Notes: generated by a model from the letters alone, not told the origin. Shown: positions 1 to 14,900, numbered from the stretch's first letter. The stretch: 64,000 nt of DNA from Dreissena polymorpha (GCF_020536995.1 NC_068356.1:24471809-24535808); one strand, 5' to 3'. Translations and numbers: made by a program.

Positions 1-297
1 GAATGACAATGACCTCGACCATATCAAGGAATGACAATGACCACGACCATATCAAGGACTGACAACGACCATGACCATATCAAGGAATGACAATGACCAC
101 GACCATATCAAGAAATGACAATGACCACGGCCATATCAAGAAATGACAATGACCACGACCATATCAAGGAATGACAATGACCACGACCATATCAAGGAAT
201 GACAATGACCACGACCATATCAAGGAATGACAATGACCACGACCATATCAAGGAATGACAATGACCACGACCATATCAAGGAATGACAATGACCATA
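1..297. repeat. 28-bp satellite array, right end
   Basis: About ten near-perfect tandem copies of a 28-bp unit containing GACAATGACCACGACC followed by ATATCAAG. The array runs off the left edge of the window. The same unit recurs at 24960-26340 and 34390-35520, each time immediately before a copy of the UPF0489 3' flank. The copies here are far more homogeneous than in the other two arrays, which suggests recent amplification or homogenisation. No coding potential seen. Confidence 0.95.
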
Positions 298-3200
298 TGA
301 AGTTTTATAATAAAACTCTGAATGAACTTAAGCTTTCTAATATAGCAAACTTTTGCCTGAGAGCAAAAGGTTTCCATGGCGCCTTAATTTATAACACATA
401 AAATGTAACGATTGAAAAAGCTGTGTTTATTTATAAAATAAAAAATCTTGATAAAAAGTTAGTAACAACGTTTGTAACAATTGGTTACAAGCATTTCATC
501 AACAACGTTAACATACACATAACAAACATGTACATATTCTCAGACCACACACTGAACACACAGCGTTTCACTTAAACACACAATGTTACACTTGTCATTA
601 TACATCATTTGTAGATGCAGGGTACTTTGGTACTGATGAACATCACAATTATTGGCAAAGTTATACATGGCTTTATGTTAGTCTCAAAACAATATGTTTT
701 CAAAAATACTTTTTAGCATGTTAATTATTCAATTTCAGTTATTTTGGCCTTGTATTGAGTATGGAACAGATACGAGTGCTCGAATGACCAATATGAGCCT
801 TGTTTGTTTCTATGCTTAACAACATTCATAATACTGAACTGTGATTTCTGTATAACCTCAAGACGATTACGCTTAATTTTGCTTATTAAGTAATAACTTA
901 AGTGATAACTGCACACGTATAATTGATGACCAAGTGTTCATTAAATTACTATGTTTTAGTAGATTTGTAACTTTGGAAATGCTGCTATTATGTGGTTATA
1001 GTCAAATGTACATTTTATTCAATCGAATCTTATTACAAAGAAAAGTTCACGTATCGTTATCCGTTATTCTTAATAACACCAATCGGCCAGCTGATATCGA
1101 ATAATAGAATGGCTCTTGGTGTAAATACAAGATAAAAATACTTTTTACAATTCTAGGATACAATAACGATGTACGTTAGTGTAATATACAAAAAAATGGA
1201 AAACTAAATTGCACCGTGTTTATAGATATGAACGTGAAAAACAGTGAGTTCGTATGGAATGGAAATGAAACTCAAACATTTAAATAACGTTATCGGCTGT
1301 AAATTAATACACCGTTCATACATTATCAAATTACTGTCACAAAGGCTTTACTTCTATATAGTGTTTTCGTTAGAAAATACCAGCATTTTGAGGCAATTAA
1401 CCATGATGACATATTAATATCCAAATATATGACATGTTAATAAATAGGTGAATAACCATGCAAGCAAAGCGCCATACAAATTAACGAGTCGTTATTTTTC
1501 AAAAAATAACTTAGTCTTGAATTGGAAGGGTCAATTAGGCTGCGCCCCTTCTAGTTCTGTTCTTGAACTATCTCTTTCCAAATATGGACTTAATACGCCA
1601 TGCCTTTTTGTTTGTCCATTGGGTTTTTATTTGATTCCATTGAGTTTCATCAGTCCGATCATGTCAGATCATTATTTATTGTCGTTACATTCCCCATTAC
1701 TGTGGCTTCAGACGGTATGAGCTCTTGGCCAGCCTCCTTTCCCGCCCAACAATTCGCTGTCGTAATGTACTCTTAGCGGCCGGTCACTGGTCGCGTTCAG
1801 AGTCCTTAGCACGGACTCCTCGATCTGTTCAAACAGCTCGCGTGGAGTGTAACCGTCCCTCACTGACCTGGCTAACGGTGATAAGCCCCGGTTTCCTCTT
1901 CATAACATTTTTCAACATATGCTTGAGGAAGATCGTGCGGCGCCTTACTTCCTTTTCGTCAGTGGCGTGGACTATGACTGCGCTCTGTTCCGGAGTATTG
2001 GCGCCCGAGCAGACCCGGAACTCACGGTAGTCCAGGTACGTCCTTGGAGACGTGTTGGCACAGAACCCTATGAAATGAAGAGCACCAAGCTGCTCGATTG
2101 TCATCGAGCTTAAATACGCGACCAGTTGCGGAACAACGTGATCCGTTGTTTTAACGCGACTACAAATCGATATGGCTTTTGATAATATTAATAATCTCAG
2201 TGTATCAGCGTAAACGGCTTTGAGATTTAGTTGAGTTATCCCCAAGCATCTGGTAGACGTTTTCAGTGCGTCTGTTTCGCAATGTTTTTTGTTCATCACA
2301 TTCTCAACTAACTCCGTTAGAAATTTGTCCATGGCCTTCTCCTGCGCCGCATCGACCGGACAAAAGACGGGCGTGATTATGTCATTTAAAAACCACAACT
2401 TATCTAGCGTAACATTAGTTTTCAAGATGGGATCTACGACGTAGGTACATCCGTAAAAGTCCTCGTCAATATCTAGAAGAACGCTCTCTCGCCCGGTGGC
2501 CCAGTCGCTGTTGTTGAAGTACTTTATCGCGGTAAACTGATGCAACTCCTCCATAATCAAAAGCTTCCGCACGATGCACTCTTCTGTCGGCACAGAGTAT
2601 CCGGTTTCTCTCACTTCTTCGCCCGTCTCCAAGTTGACGAAAGACATGCATTCGAGATTGGTGCCGTTTTTGAAGCACATGCAGAAGACCTTGTCCGGGG
2701 ACTTGACGAGACGGACCAGCCAGTTGTCGGTCTTGGCGTGGATCCAGCCGAGACTCATGGTGAACATGTTGTAGTAGTCCTCGTGGTTCTCGATGTCCCA
2801 GTCAGGCCACACCCAGATCACGCGGTTTAGAAAGCCCGCCATCGCTGCCGCCTGAGGTAGAAATATACCACGATTTGGGTAGAGTATAAACAAATACTCG
2901 GAAATAGTGGTAACTTTATATTACAGCTAAATGATATTATGGAAGGAATCTATAAGGTTCATGTCAACGTGTGCTTTACTAGTACCATGGTTAACATGCC
3001 TACTTCTTGACCATAACGGACATCTGTTTTGGCCTCTCAATTTCGGTTAAAGGTCAAATGCACAATTTAACTCGTTAAAATATAGATCTATCAACATCCT
3101 CATTCATTTGTTCTTAAAGGGGCGGTCAACAAGATTGCTTTTTATCACGAAGAAAAGAAAAGTTTTAAAATACCGTATTTTTTACAATTATTAGTTTATA

Positions 3201-5965
3201 TTGATTAAAATATCACGATTGTCATATTACATTACTTGAAAAATGTTATTAAGTTTTCATATTTTCAGTATATTTGTTACTAAAATTTTACTGAGTATGT
3301 CTACCAGGTAATTTGGTGTGTTCTGTTGTTGTCGTTATATTTTGTGAAACTACGAGGATTGCTTATATCAAGTATAAAATACTAGGAGTCTTTTTACTTT
3401 TTTACTCTAGAACTCCAAGGGTCAGTGGTTCGAGCCCTGTTGAGGGTTACTTTTTTTTTAACTACTCTTGTTTTTTTACTGGAGATTTTTAGATCCAATG
3501 TTTAAATTTATCAATATAAAACATTTAATGACGGTATTTTAGAACGTTTCCCTTTTTCGTTATATATAGCAATCTGGTTGACCGCCCCTTTAAAGTTCAA
3601 TATAGATCCATATATGCATTTATAAGTAGATAGTACATTGATTAAAATGTATTGATTTAATTTGATTTAATTAATACATTTTTAATCAATGTATCGTATA
3701 AGAATAATTACCTTAAGTAATTATTCCAAATCAGCATTTCTATTGATTTTTAACTGAATGCAAAACAAATCGTTAATCTGCACGCGCTTGCCTGCTGACA
3801 TTACGTCACTGGATTTGCATCATTCATTCAGTTCAAGGACGCGAGTGGTAGCCATTTTGAAACTCAGTTTCATTAAACCATGACGTATTTATTTGTTAAG
3901 GAGAGATCATTATAATACAGAGGAATAAATGTGTTGGAATATATGGCTGAATGAAACCAGTGTGATTGTAAGGTAGATTTATTTAATAATGAAGAATGTA
4001 CTGAACTCGACTAACGTGATCCTTTAAACAAGTGTTCAAATTGGACAAATTAGGGATTTAGAACAGCAGTCAGTGCCAGACTTAAGGGGCTTAAATCATA
4101 TACATGTGGTGCACTGTTATTTTTCGACGGACATTTACAAAATAAAGTTAAGGGGGAATTTTTTTGATGAACAGGCCGTTCATTTTTAGTTGATAAAAAA
4201 ATGTCTATCCACAACGGATTGCCTGATTACATGAACTGTTTTAAATGGAACAGAAAGATAGCGATGAACACATGAACCGTGTATGTCGCGTGTAGATTTT
4301 CAACTTATCATGCAAGCAAACAAAACTAACCGAAATTAAACATAATGTTAAAAAAGTTTGCTATCCATTGAAAACGATGATAAGTATAGCATCAGTTTCA
4401 CTTGTATATGCCAGTAAGTAAAGAGTAAGGAAATTTTTTTATAGATTAAAATTAACAATATCCGCAGTTATAAGTGCTACATCATGCTTGAAGTGCGAGT
4501 ACACATTTTGTAAGTTGAAAATGACAACCATCTTAGTGTTTGGTATTTTACTAAGAAAACAAGAATCTAAGTTTGAACAAAACCTATGTTCTACCTGAAT
4601 GTGTAACATTTCAAATGTTAAATACATTTGAATCGAGGCATATATCGATATTTTGTCTTGTTACTCTATGATCATTTTTTATATTATTTGTATTATTATT
4701 TAACCTTACTATTTTGTCAACAAAATCCTAACAACCTCTAATAAATTCCAGTACATAATGACACTTGGCAAGTTGCATAGTATTCTCTATGCACAAAGCC
4801 ATTCACGAGCGTCGCACGCGTGCGCGAATGGCTTAACGAATCATCTGTTAATTGTTTTCGTGCCTTTAGGTCTGTATACATAATTGACCGAAAGACGTAA
4901 TACTATATGTACATTTTATTCTACGATACTCCAAGTTATCGGTTACAATAGTGTCGTATGTAAACCTTAAAATCCAAATTATGTCATGAAGTCGAGCGGT
5001 TACCTTTAAAGTTTTTATATAGTTAATCAGCAAACAAATCCTTAATCACACGGTGTGAGATACCTGTATGAATCCGTCGTTGGTTTGCATGAGGTATTTG
5101 AGTTGATCCTTGGTGGGCCACTTGAAGAACGGATATCCGGGCATATTTAGAACAGGCGCCGTGTCGCTGTGACCGTCAATGTGAACCTGAGGTGGGGTAA
5201 ACGGCAGAAAAATATGAAGTGGACATTACACAGATTTTCAAGTCAAATGTGGAAAAAGTATCCCAAATTAAAATATATAATTATATATATAAGTGAAACC
5301 CTTACTCTAAAAAAACACCCGACAAAAAACATGTTGTTTTTATCAATAATATAAATCATAACAATAATAGCCGTTTATGTCATGGCATTTGCTTAATCAG
5401 GCGTAGTTAACTTTTGTTCTGGAAGTCATGGTTACGAGCTCCAATGAGGGCTGGTTTTTGGACACACACCTTTGAATTTTTGTTGTCCAAACGTACTGTA
5501 TGATTAATCAATCTGTATTCTTGTGTGTAACCTTGAATTAAAATTAAACAAAAGAAAAACAAAAACAAATTTAGAACTGAAATGTGTACGCTCACATCCA
5601 GACAAATCGAGTTTAGCTGAAAGCGTATCGACCTAATCGACAAAAGAATCTTAGGATGTTTACCAGCGTGTTCCCAGTCTGAGGTATGACTCCCTTGGTC
5701 GCTGCATCAAACCAGTACGGAAGCACTAAAAAAAACGCAATTAAGTGTTAACTAAGTTGATATTAGCCCGGCATCTACCGATGCGGGAAGTAGAAAGCGA
5801 TTTGCCTGTCCGGTCAATCATTGTTCCATAAGTCCATACGACATTTTGTACAACACAATCACTGCTTCCTTCAAAGCTTTGAGTAGATGTTGTCTGTGAA
5901 TACACATCAACACACCCAGATCTTCCTTGGCTTATTTTGATATTGACATATTTTAGAAGGTCAAA
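285..5965. repeat. Segmental duplication, copy A
   Basis: This stretch aligns collinearly with 35505-42150 (copy B), including exons, introns and 3' flank of the UPF0489 gene, with scattered substitutions and several indels. Copy B carries extra insertions near 36560-37215, 40840-41230 and 41342-41553 and lacks about 283 bp of exon 4. Copy A carries an extra AT-rich inverted repeat of about 70 bp near 3607-3680. Homology fades at about 5965 here and about 42150 in copy B. Degenerate partial copies of the leftmost part lie at 26330-26645 and 30180-31290. Confidence 0.93.
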
Positions 5966-8900
5966 CTATTTAGTAAACCTTAGATGAAGCTCTCGGTCGA
6001 ATATCAATAATGCATCTTACATGGCATTGCTAATTGCATGGATGATGTTAACGAACAAAATTAACGCATCCACATCACATGACTTCATTTTGACATTGAC
6101 ATTGGCATGGTGGTTATAAATGAACACGTTCAGCTTATCCACATTACCGCCACTTCATTATGAACGTGACATTGACCTATTTTGGACTAAGACTTAAGAC
6201 TTATTAAGCAGGTCGAAGTTATTGAATACCGCACACCCAAACTGACCGTGCGTCTATCAAACTGCATGTATTTACTTAAAAGCTTTAATATTTCCATTGA
6301 ACTCTCAGCATACTCACGTCACCTGAACATTTTGACATTGACATAATTTTGGACAAAAACTTATTCACATTAACTTTTAATGTTTTAATGTTTAATGGCT
6401 TTTACCGTGTACATTAGCATTGATTTCACGCACCATCTTGTTCAGTTTAATTTGATGCGTGACATTAATCAGGGACACTTCTCAAAGAGAGAGATAAAAA
6501 ATAAATAAATGTGCATGGCATTCATTAGGATGCAGTTGTCAACTCTTTAACGGTTGAGTGTCTTTCTTGTTTCAAACTTGGTTAATTTCAAATGATTCAC
6601 GCTGATGGAAATGCGCTGAACTACGGACTTACAAGTTAATTAAAATCCGTCGCTAACGATCCATATATAAGTATTGAACGCCAGTAAAACCACCGTTAAG
6701 TGGGTGGAATGCTGCGTTATCATTCAAAAATGTTTGAAATAATATTTTAAACAAACGTTTTATGTTAAATAATTTACAATGTGCGTTCGTTCACTTGTTT
6801 TAGTCTGATGGTTCATTAGCGGTCGTCACTTATCATTGTTTACGCTCCTATCATGTGTTCGGAAAACCCATTACTGAGTTTCCATTTACCTTACGTAACT
6901 GAAATGCAAGTGTTCACGTCTCTACATATGTCTATACAGAGCGGCCGTGAAATGCAGTACGTGTATTTCATATAAAATGCAAAATAAATATCAAATCTTT
7001 AGGCATTTTTACACAAAATAAAACGCCGTATTGTTCATGCATGACCTATATTATTTCATGCGCTCATCAAGTCATTTTTCCTTGATTGCTTGAGGCAGTC
7101 TTACTCGCATTAATGTTACTTATTTGATTGTGATCGGTTTAATAACTTTAAAACCATACTCTGTTAGTAGTGTCAAACAGTATTGTCTCAATAAATGATA
7201 ACAAAATGTATTGCCATAATAAATCAAGTAATTTTTACATGATTATGTTGTTCATGAATAAATTTCCTTAAGGAAGATTAAGAAAATTGCATCCGGTCGT
7301 ATGTGGTCGTCTTCGAAAAAAAAAACAACGTTATTCCATCGCAGATAATTACTGGTGCCAGCGGACCTGTTAGGAGAACAAGGGAATCGTTCACGCTATC
7401 AGTCGATTGTGCGATTTGGTAAACAACAAACGATGGTAATCGAATAGGCACGAAATGAGGAAATGACTTTAATAGCGGACGTAAATAATCTGCACAGAAA
7501 CATAACTTTGAACGATTTGAGGATTATTGTTTCACTTTCTACGTCATCAATAGTAACGGTCTTTTGTGTGAGAGATTCTAAACTATATTTCCAATCAACA
7601 AATCGAATATTCTATTTATGTATGTATTTCTTTGCCATGCCAAAACATATAAATTCCATTAACAGTAAATTCACTGTAGTCATGGTGATTATTTTAATGG
7701 AACATTTCACGAATACCAGCGTCAGTACTGATTGTAATCACAGATTCTTATGACACATGCAATTATTGAGAAAAAACAAACATAATTGAAATAAGGCATT
7801 TACGGTAACCATGTACACAATTATGTTTATCACTAAAAAGTATTACCATCTTGTTTCTACCACATTTGACATCAGTTAATTAAATGCAACAGTATTTCAG
7901 AACTATGATTATGGTATTTTTGCTATAAAAGTCTGTGTATATAATGCTATTTTTCATCAGGAATCACGAGGAGCAGTTGAAAACAACTTGCTAGGGATAG
8001 ACTACAATGTCTGCTAATTGTTTAAAATTAACTCCGTTCAATAAGGAATCAAAAAAAAATGATACTGTTGTTTTTTTTGAAGAAAACAATTAAAACAATG
8101 CACCAACATGATCGCCATACATTGGCGCGGATGCAGTAGTTCGGAGAATAGAAGGATTTGCTATTAAATAAAGGCTCGGGTATCACCTTCCCCACCCCAC
8201 CCATTAATGTGTCCAAACATATTATGGCTCAGTATGCGATGGTGCTGCAACACCGATGAATGCCCCATGGAAAGAGGAACGCTTGCATTTACACCCCAGG
8301 AAACCCGATGCCTGGTGAGCAGCGTAATACCAATCGAGCAGCGCTGCGTATTTACGCATGAACTTTCATAGGGTAAGTAAATTGGAAAAATAAAAAATGT
8401 TCAAAGTCCAATTTGAAACAACTGTGAATTAACATTGATAACAAAGGTATTGGCCTACATGTAGAAATAATCCTGACAAATTTTCTTTAAAAAAATTAAG
8501 GAAATGTGGCTCCCTGAAGTAGAAGATCGGGAAAAATGGGCCATGTTCAGGCATTTAGGGGAGAACTACTGCTTTAATATGCAAGCCCTTACAATAATGA
8601 AAAGATTTATACAAACTTACACATGCCTGCCATAACCTCTCAGCAGGGTTTCTCAACTATTTCTTGTGAAGAAATTTGCGTTTTTAATGACCATGATGGG
8701 AAAACATGGATACCAATAGAGAAGACCAGGAAACCTAATGCGAGCAGCGACCTTATAATTCTTTTTTCGTGACAAAAAATTTTTTTCCAGCCATTTTGTT
8801 GCAATTTCTTTGCTTTGTAGAGACCTATTGTAAGTGTATGTGGGCACATATGTCTACAAATGTACTTTTAATGCTTTATAATACAGTCTATTATATTCTT

Positions 8901-11900
8901 TGCATTTCATCCAACATCATTTAATAGATATGTAAAGCTGATAGTTTTATCTTAATTACTAACTCGTTTGCCAGTTTGTGCTAAAATTACAATGTATCAC
9001 AATGCTATTGTTGCCCCCCCCCCCCCCCCACACACACACATTATCATACCCCCACAAACTCTGTTTGGGGGCAATATAGTAATCAGTTTGTCCCATCCGT
9101 CCCTGTCCCAGTACGTCAGGTCCGTTCCGATTTTTTGTCCGTCTGCAGGGGCGTAGATAACCTCCCAACATTGGGGGGGCGGTCCAATTTCTGTACTGGG
9201 AACATAAAGAGGTTCGTTTGAGAGGGTTGTCCTCTCCCGTGGTTCAGAAAAAAAATTAATTACAATTAATATGGTGCGTTTTGGGGGAACTTTCATGTTG
9301 ATATAAATGTTATTTTCTTTCCAAAAACTCTAATTACAACATAAAATTCATCAATCAGAGTTTACTGATGTACTTAGAGAACAAAAATATTTTCAAACTA
9401 ATTACTGTTTTTCACGCGTATATTTACTCAAAATTGTTTAAAGTGGCAGTTACCTTTGAATTAAAGCGATCAATTAAAATTAAAAGAACCGCCTGTCCCT
9501 AATCAAAACACCGACAGTGCAATCACGGAAAAGAACAATGAAACAATTAACGCAATGACATTTACCCCGGCCCCTAGTTTATGACACCTAACAAGGGATA
9601 TTGACACATCACTATTGGCAACCTCAGAGCAGACGGAGAGGGGACACATGGCTTCTGCACTGACGGCGCGTGATTACAAAAATACTGGTTTTGGGGCGGC
9701 AATTTTTGGGGGATTTTACGTTTATTTATATAACGATGACTAGCTGAAATATTGGGGGGCGGCCGCCCCCCCTGCCCCCCCATTATCTACGCCCCTGGTC
9801 TGTCCGTCCCGATTTATTTTCATGAAGTAACTTTTGAACAAATGAACATACAACATTCAAACGTCATATATTGATGCACCCTCATGAGCTTTATAGGTCA
9901 CTAGGTCAAAGGTCAAGGTCACTGTGATCTCTTATAGAAAACTGTAGCATAGGCTCCAGAATTAAATTGCTTCCACATACAGCCTTCAAATTTCACGTGT
10001 AGATGCACCTTGATGACTTTCACATGTCACGCGCTGTTTTAGGTCACTAGGTCAAAGGTCAATTTGATCTTTTATAGAAAACTTTATCATTGACTGTATA
10101 ATGGAGGTGCTTCCATCTCTATGAGTTGTACAGGTCAAATCCAGTGACTGATCACAAGGTCAAATATCAATGTCACTTCAACCTCTTATAGAAAACTTAA
10201 TGTTGGCGCCAGAACAAAAATGCTTCCATCTACAATCTAACGATTTCCTATGTAAATACACCTGACCTCAATGAGTTCTACATTATCACACTACATTATT
10301 TGGCCATTAGGTCAAAGGTCAATTTCACAAATTATTATCATAAAATTTATCAAACAACACAACATTCAGGAATCATAAATATATTACATGAAATGTTATA
10401 TATATGTAGTGTTAAAAGAAATATATTTTTACAAAAAAATAAGGTCAGAAATATGTAATTATACATATATTTGTAAACCTATATGCATAACATTGTGTGA
10501 CCACTGTGTATTAAACCCATTCATGTACCATTCTCACGAAATATGTTCACGAAAATGTTTATTTCGTGTTTATTAATATTATTTATTCTTTATAATGATG
10601 TGTGTTTTTGTGTTTACTTCAACGCATAATGTTATGTATATGTATGTTAATGACGATGAGCTTCGCATGCTTAAGTCAAGAATAAACTATTCTGTTCTGT
10701 TCTATTACAGAGTTAGTTACATTACAATGCTGAAAAATTTGTGGTTAACATGGTTACCATTTAAAAATAAATAAATACATGCACTTATTTTAAGCCGCTA
10801 TTGTGGAATGGAATATAAATTATTAAAAGTGCATAATAAAGTGAGTATAGGTAAAATGTTTTCTACATTCAAAAACATTGTATCAACATGAGTGCTATAG
10901 TTACTGTAAAATCTATCATTGTCATTGCACAATATCAAAGACTGCTCATGATTGTTAATTTGTTACAGCAACTAGCGGTAAAATGAGCTTTTAGTAGTCC
11001 CATATTGGTTGGCAACTTGGATTGTTACATCTGCAAGTGGGATAGACAGGAATAGTTGCTTTTGCGCAGTGTTCCATTTCTTCGTCTAATACATCACAGG
11101 CATTGAGCAGAGATGCTTAGTGTTTGCTGGTGGTGTGGTATGAATAACTTATCAAACTTTTTCTCAAGAAGGTCATGTATTCCTTGACATCTTCATGATC
11201 TTCTGCACAGAGACCCGGTCTGGCTTTTAATCTTCCAGCTGGCTTGTCTGATGTTATTTTGTGCTTGAACAAAAATAAGATGTAATCAATAGTCATAAAG
11301 TTAAGCAAATTAAATTAATTATAATACTTTATCCATTGGCAACATAAAATATAGCAAATAAAATTCATTATAATACTTTATCTATTGGCTACATAAAATA
11401 TCACATTTCACTAATGCAGCGACAGACAATGAGTGTAGGTGAATTTCCAGATAGATAATTTCTCCAAAACAAAAATGTAATTTTATTATAGACAAATTTA
11501 GGAATGAAATATCTAAAAAAATATGCATTAATACCAAATTGATTTTCTCATTCAACAATAAGAAAACAGTGACGAACTTCATGTGTTAAATTAAGCTTTA
11601 AACAAAATATCACTTCGAAAGGCCATGGTAGCCAGGGACCTATACAAAAGATATTTGTTTGTATAGGTCCCTGTAGTAGCCAATTTTACTTTCGTTTTCG
11701 TTTGAAAATATGTTGTTTTTTTTGTAATTATTTTGTACATTTAACCATAAAAAGTAAAGTTGATTAAAAGAATAACACTTACCTTGCTCACAGACAAGTT
11801 AAATCCAACTAATATTAATAGCATCAAGCTAAAATCGGTATCAACATGTGTTGAGGTCTTGTTTGTGTCTATAAACTCGCCGTGGCCAAATTCATTTAAA

Positions 11901-14900
11901 GACGAGTAACAAGTCAGCTCATTGAAATAAAAAGGTCAAAATCAATTATTTGTTTGATAGACAATTCCTTCCATGGCCAGTCTGTGCCGATTTTTATATT
12001 ACTTAAATACGCGAAACAATAAAATCACAGAAAACATTAGGCAATCTAAACAAAATTAAGCGGAAGTTAAGCGATGTCATTTCAAATGAGTTTTTCTCAT
12101 TATGACGCTTGCAGAATTAGTACCAAAAGTCTCAGAAGACGCCACAATTGTATATTATACATACAACCCCCAAATACACTTCTTAAAACATCATTCTATG
12201 TACCTAACAAATTAATTTATGTGACAAAGCAGTCAATTATTTTTTTTTATTTTCCCAAATAGTGTTGGCAAAAAGAAATAAAACTAGAGCATGTTAAAAA
12301 GGCACTATTGATAATATATAAGGTATTAAAAGTACATTTGTAGGCATATGTGCCCACATGCACTTACTATAGGTCTCTACAAAGCAAAGCAATTGCAACA
12401 AAATGGCTGGAAATTATTTTTGTCACGAAAAGGATTAATAAAATCGCTGCTCGCATAAGGTTTCCTGGTCTTCTCCATTTGGTATTCATGTTTTCCTTAC
12501 ATGGTCATTAAAAACGCAAATTTCTCCACAAGAAATAGTTTTCTGGAGAAACCCTGCTGAGAGGTTATGGCAGACATGTGTAAGTTTGTATAAATCCTTT
12601 AATTATTGTAAGGGCTTGCAAATTAAAGCAGTATTTTCCCCCTAAATGCCTGAACATGACCCATTTTGCCCGATCTTATCTTCAGGGAGCCACATTTCGC
12701 TATTTTTTTTAAGAAAATTTGTCAGGATTTTTTCTACATGTAGGCCAATACCTTTGTTAACAATGTGAAATCACAGTTGTTTCAAATTGGACTTTGAACA
12801 TTTTTAATTTTTCCAATTTACTTACCCTATGTTTGTGCAAGCGTAAATACGCAGCGCTGCTCGATTGGTATTACGCTGCTCACCAGGCATCGGGTTTCCT
12901 GGGGTGATTTAGCTTTCAAATAATGGGATAATTTTTGGATCGCGACAGGATAGCGCGCATGCATGCGTTGGATGATGCAAAACCGATTAAAACAGTATGA
13001 ACTTGGTATAGTCTGTTATATTGTGGGTGTTCTGAGTGTGTATACATTGTTAATTGATCATAGTATTGATGTTGTGGGCGATAGACGCGAGATCATTTGT
13101 GTCTTGTTCTGAAAAACAAAATGGGCATAATGCATGTGCGTAAAGTGTCGTTCCATATTAGCCTGTGCAGTCCGCACAGGCTAATCAGGGACGACACTTT
13201 CCACCTAAACGTGATTTTCGGCAAGGAGGGACTTCATTGAAACTAAAAATACCATAAAAGCGGAAAGTGTCGTCCCTGATTAGCCTGTGCAGACTGCACA
13301 GGCTAATCTGGGACGACACTTTACGCACATGCATTAAGCCCTGTTTTTTTCAGAACGCGACTCATTGGTATTTAATTAATTATGTTAAAATTTGAAGTCA
13401 TTAAACATATTTAATTACATATATACTATCGATAGTTGTACATATAATAACTAAGTATTTAACAAGAGATGTGTTTGTCAGAAACACAATGCCGCCTACT
13501 GCGCCGCTTTGATTTATTTAACAAAAATATATACGTGGGCAGGTCAGATAACTATGTCCATTTAAAGCTTATTACTTCCCTTGACTTTGTTTTTTTTACC
13601 CTAGACCTTGAAGGATGATGTAAACCTTGAAATTTTAACACTCAAAATGTGCAGCTCCATGAGATACACATGCATGCCAAATATCAAGGTGCTATCTTCA
13701 ATATTTAAAAAGTTATGGCCAATGTTAAAGTTTTTCTCGGACGGGCGGACAGACACACTGACTGACGGACAGTTCAACTGCATAAAAATACATGTATGTA
13801 TTGTTGCTGTGAAATGTATTATTACTTTGTTTAATCATAAACTACTTACTTTGTAAACACTGAATGCTTACTTTGTCCACTTGGGCTTTTGGCCTTCTGG
13901 GTTTATTGTTTAATAAACTTGGTGTTTGTTAACTTTTTCGTGTTGCTAGGTCCGCGTTGTTCTCGTGTGCGTCACCGCTTGGCAATTATAAGACCAACAT
14001 TCAATAAAAGACACAAATGCCTTCGTAAGACATGAACACGACACGCGACGGATGATGTGGATGTCAAAGGTAATAGAATAATAGCATTTTCATGTCTTAT
14101 GTTTACAAATAATTCCCACTTAATTGGAAACGTCCAACAGAAGAAGGGTATCATCCGATTCTTATGGAATGGTGGCTTAATTCTTGACAGGAACAGTTTT
14201 CCATTATCGCAGTATATTCGCACGCAGGAATTTGGTGTTGGAACGGAAGAAGCTAGCTTGCATCAGGTAAGATAAAATGACCTGCTTCTCATAACCAAAA
14301 AAATGTTGGTATTGAAATAACAAATATTGGAGAAGTAGCTGTTGTCTACCTTACAAGTGTTTTTAAAATGTATGTGAACACTTATAAGTGAAGAAAGGGT
14401 TTGAATACGGTATTATGTATAGCATCTTTGCCTAGAAAATCAAACGATTAATTTGTCTAAATCATTGGTTTGAAAGTAAATTTGCATTCATTTGACGTTT
14501 ATATGAAGCATGACATTGATAAGATCAAGATAAATTAAAGTGAAATTAAATCCGGTTTATTTGCTTGATGAAAACCGTGATTTATTATTTCTTAATTGTA
14601 TGCATACTGTCATCTGGTAAACAAACATCAAATTTCCTCGACATGTGACTCCGTGCCTTTGCAGTAAGGTTCGACATGTTTGAGCATAATATATTATGCG
14701 ACAGGTATAGACTGACTCTTATTAAATTTAACCCCAAAACGAGCAAAAACATGGACTCTAATATAACTTTTCCCTGCGTCACGGCCGAACATAATATGCG
14801 GCAAACCAGTTTGTGGTGTAATGAAGGGCTCCTAAACCGAATGTCACGGGTTCGAGCTTCAAACCAGTTTGTGGTGTAATGAAGGGCTCCTAAACCGAAT

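Larger units (their letters stand above)
8292..12906. mobile_element. 4.6-kb DNA element with ~580-bp terminal inverted repeats
   Basis: Sequence 8292-8866 reappears as an imperfect reverse complement at 12325-12906. The outer ends read CACCCCAGG and CCTGGGGTG, and each is directly flanked by ATTTA (8287-8291 and 12907-12911), a 5-bp target-site duplication. Together these define one inserted unit of 4,615 bp. The interior holds no intact transposase. It contains a nested hAT-like element (9146-9797), a mollusc tandem repeat (9803-10340) and a short unidentified reading frame (about 10990-11310). Superfamily uncertain: 5-bp duplications and CAC ends occur in Transib, some hAT5 and other groups. 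Confidence 0.75.

Noticed and set aside
1-297. CRISPR-like array
   Set aside because: The 28-bp units are head-to-tail without unique spacers; this is a satellite in a eukaryotic genome.
1725-2830. Plus-strand open frames opposite UPF0489 exon 4
   Set aside because: They are shadows of the minus-strand coding exon and its codon bias.
3427-3459. Functional tRNA gene
   Set aside because: Only the B box and T-run are present; there is no A box or acceptor stem at the right distance.
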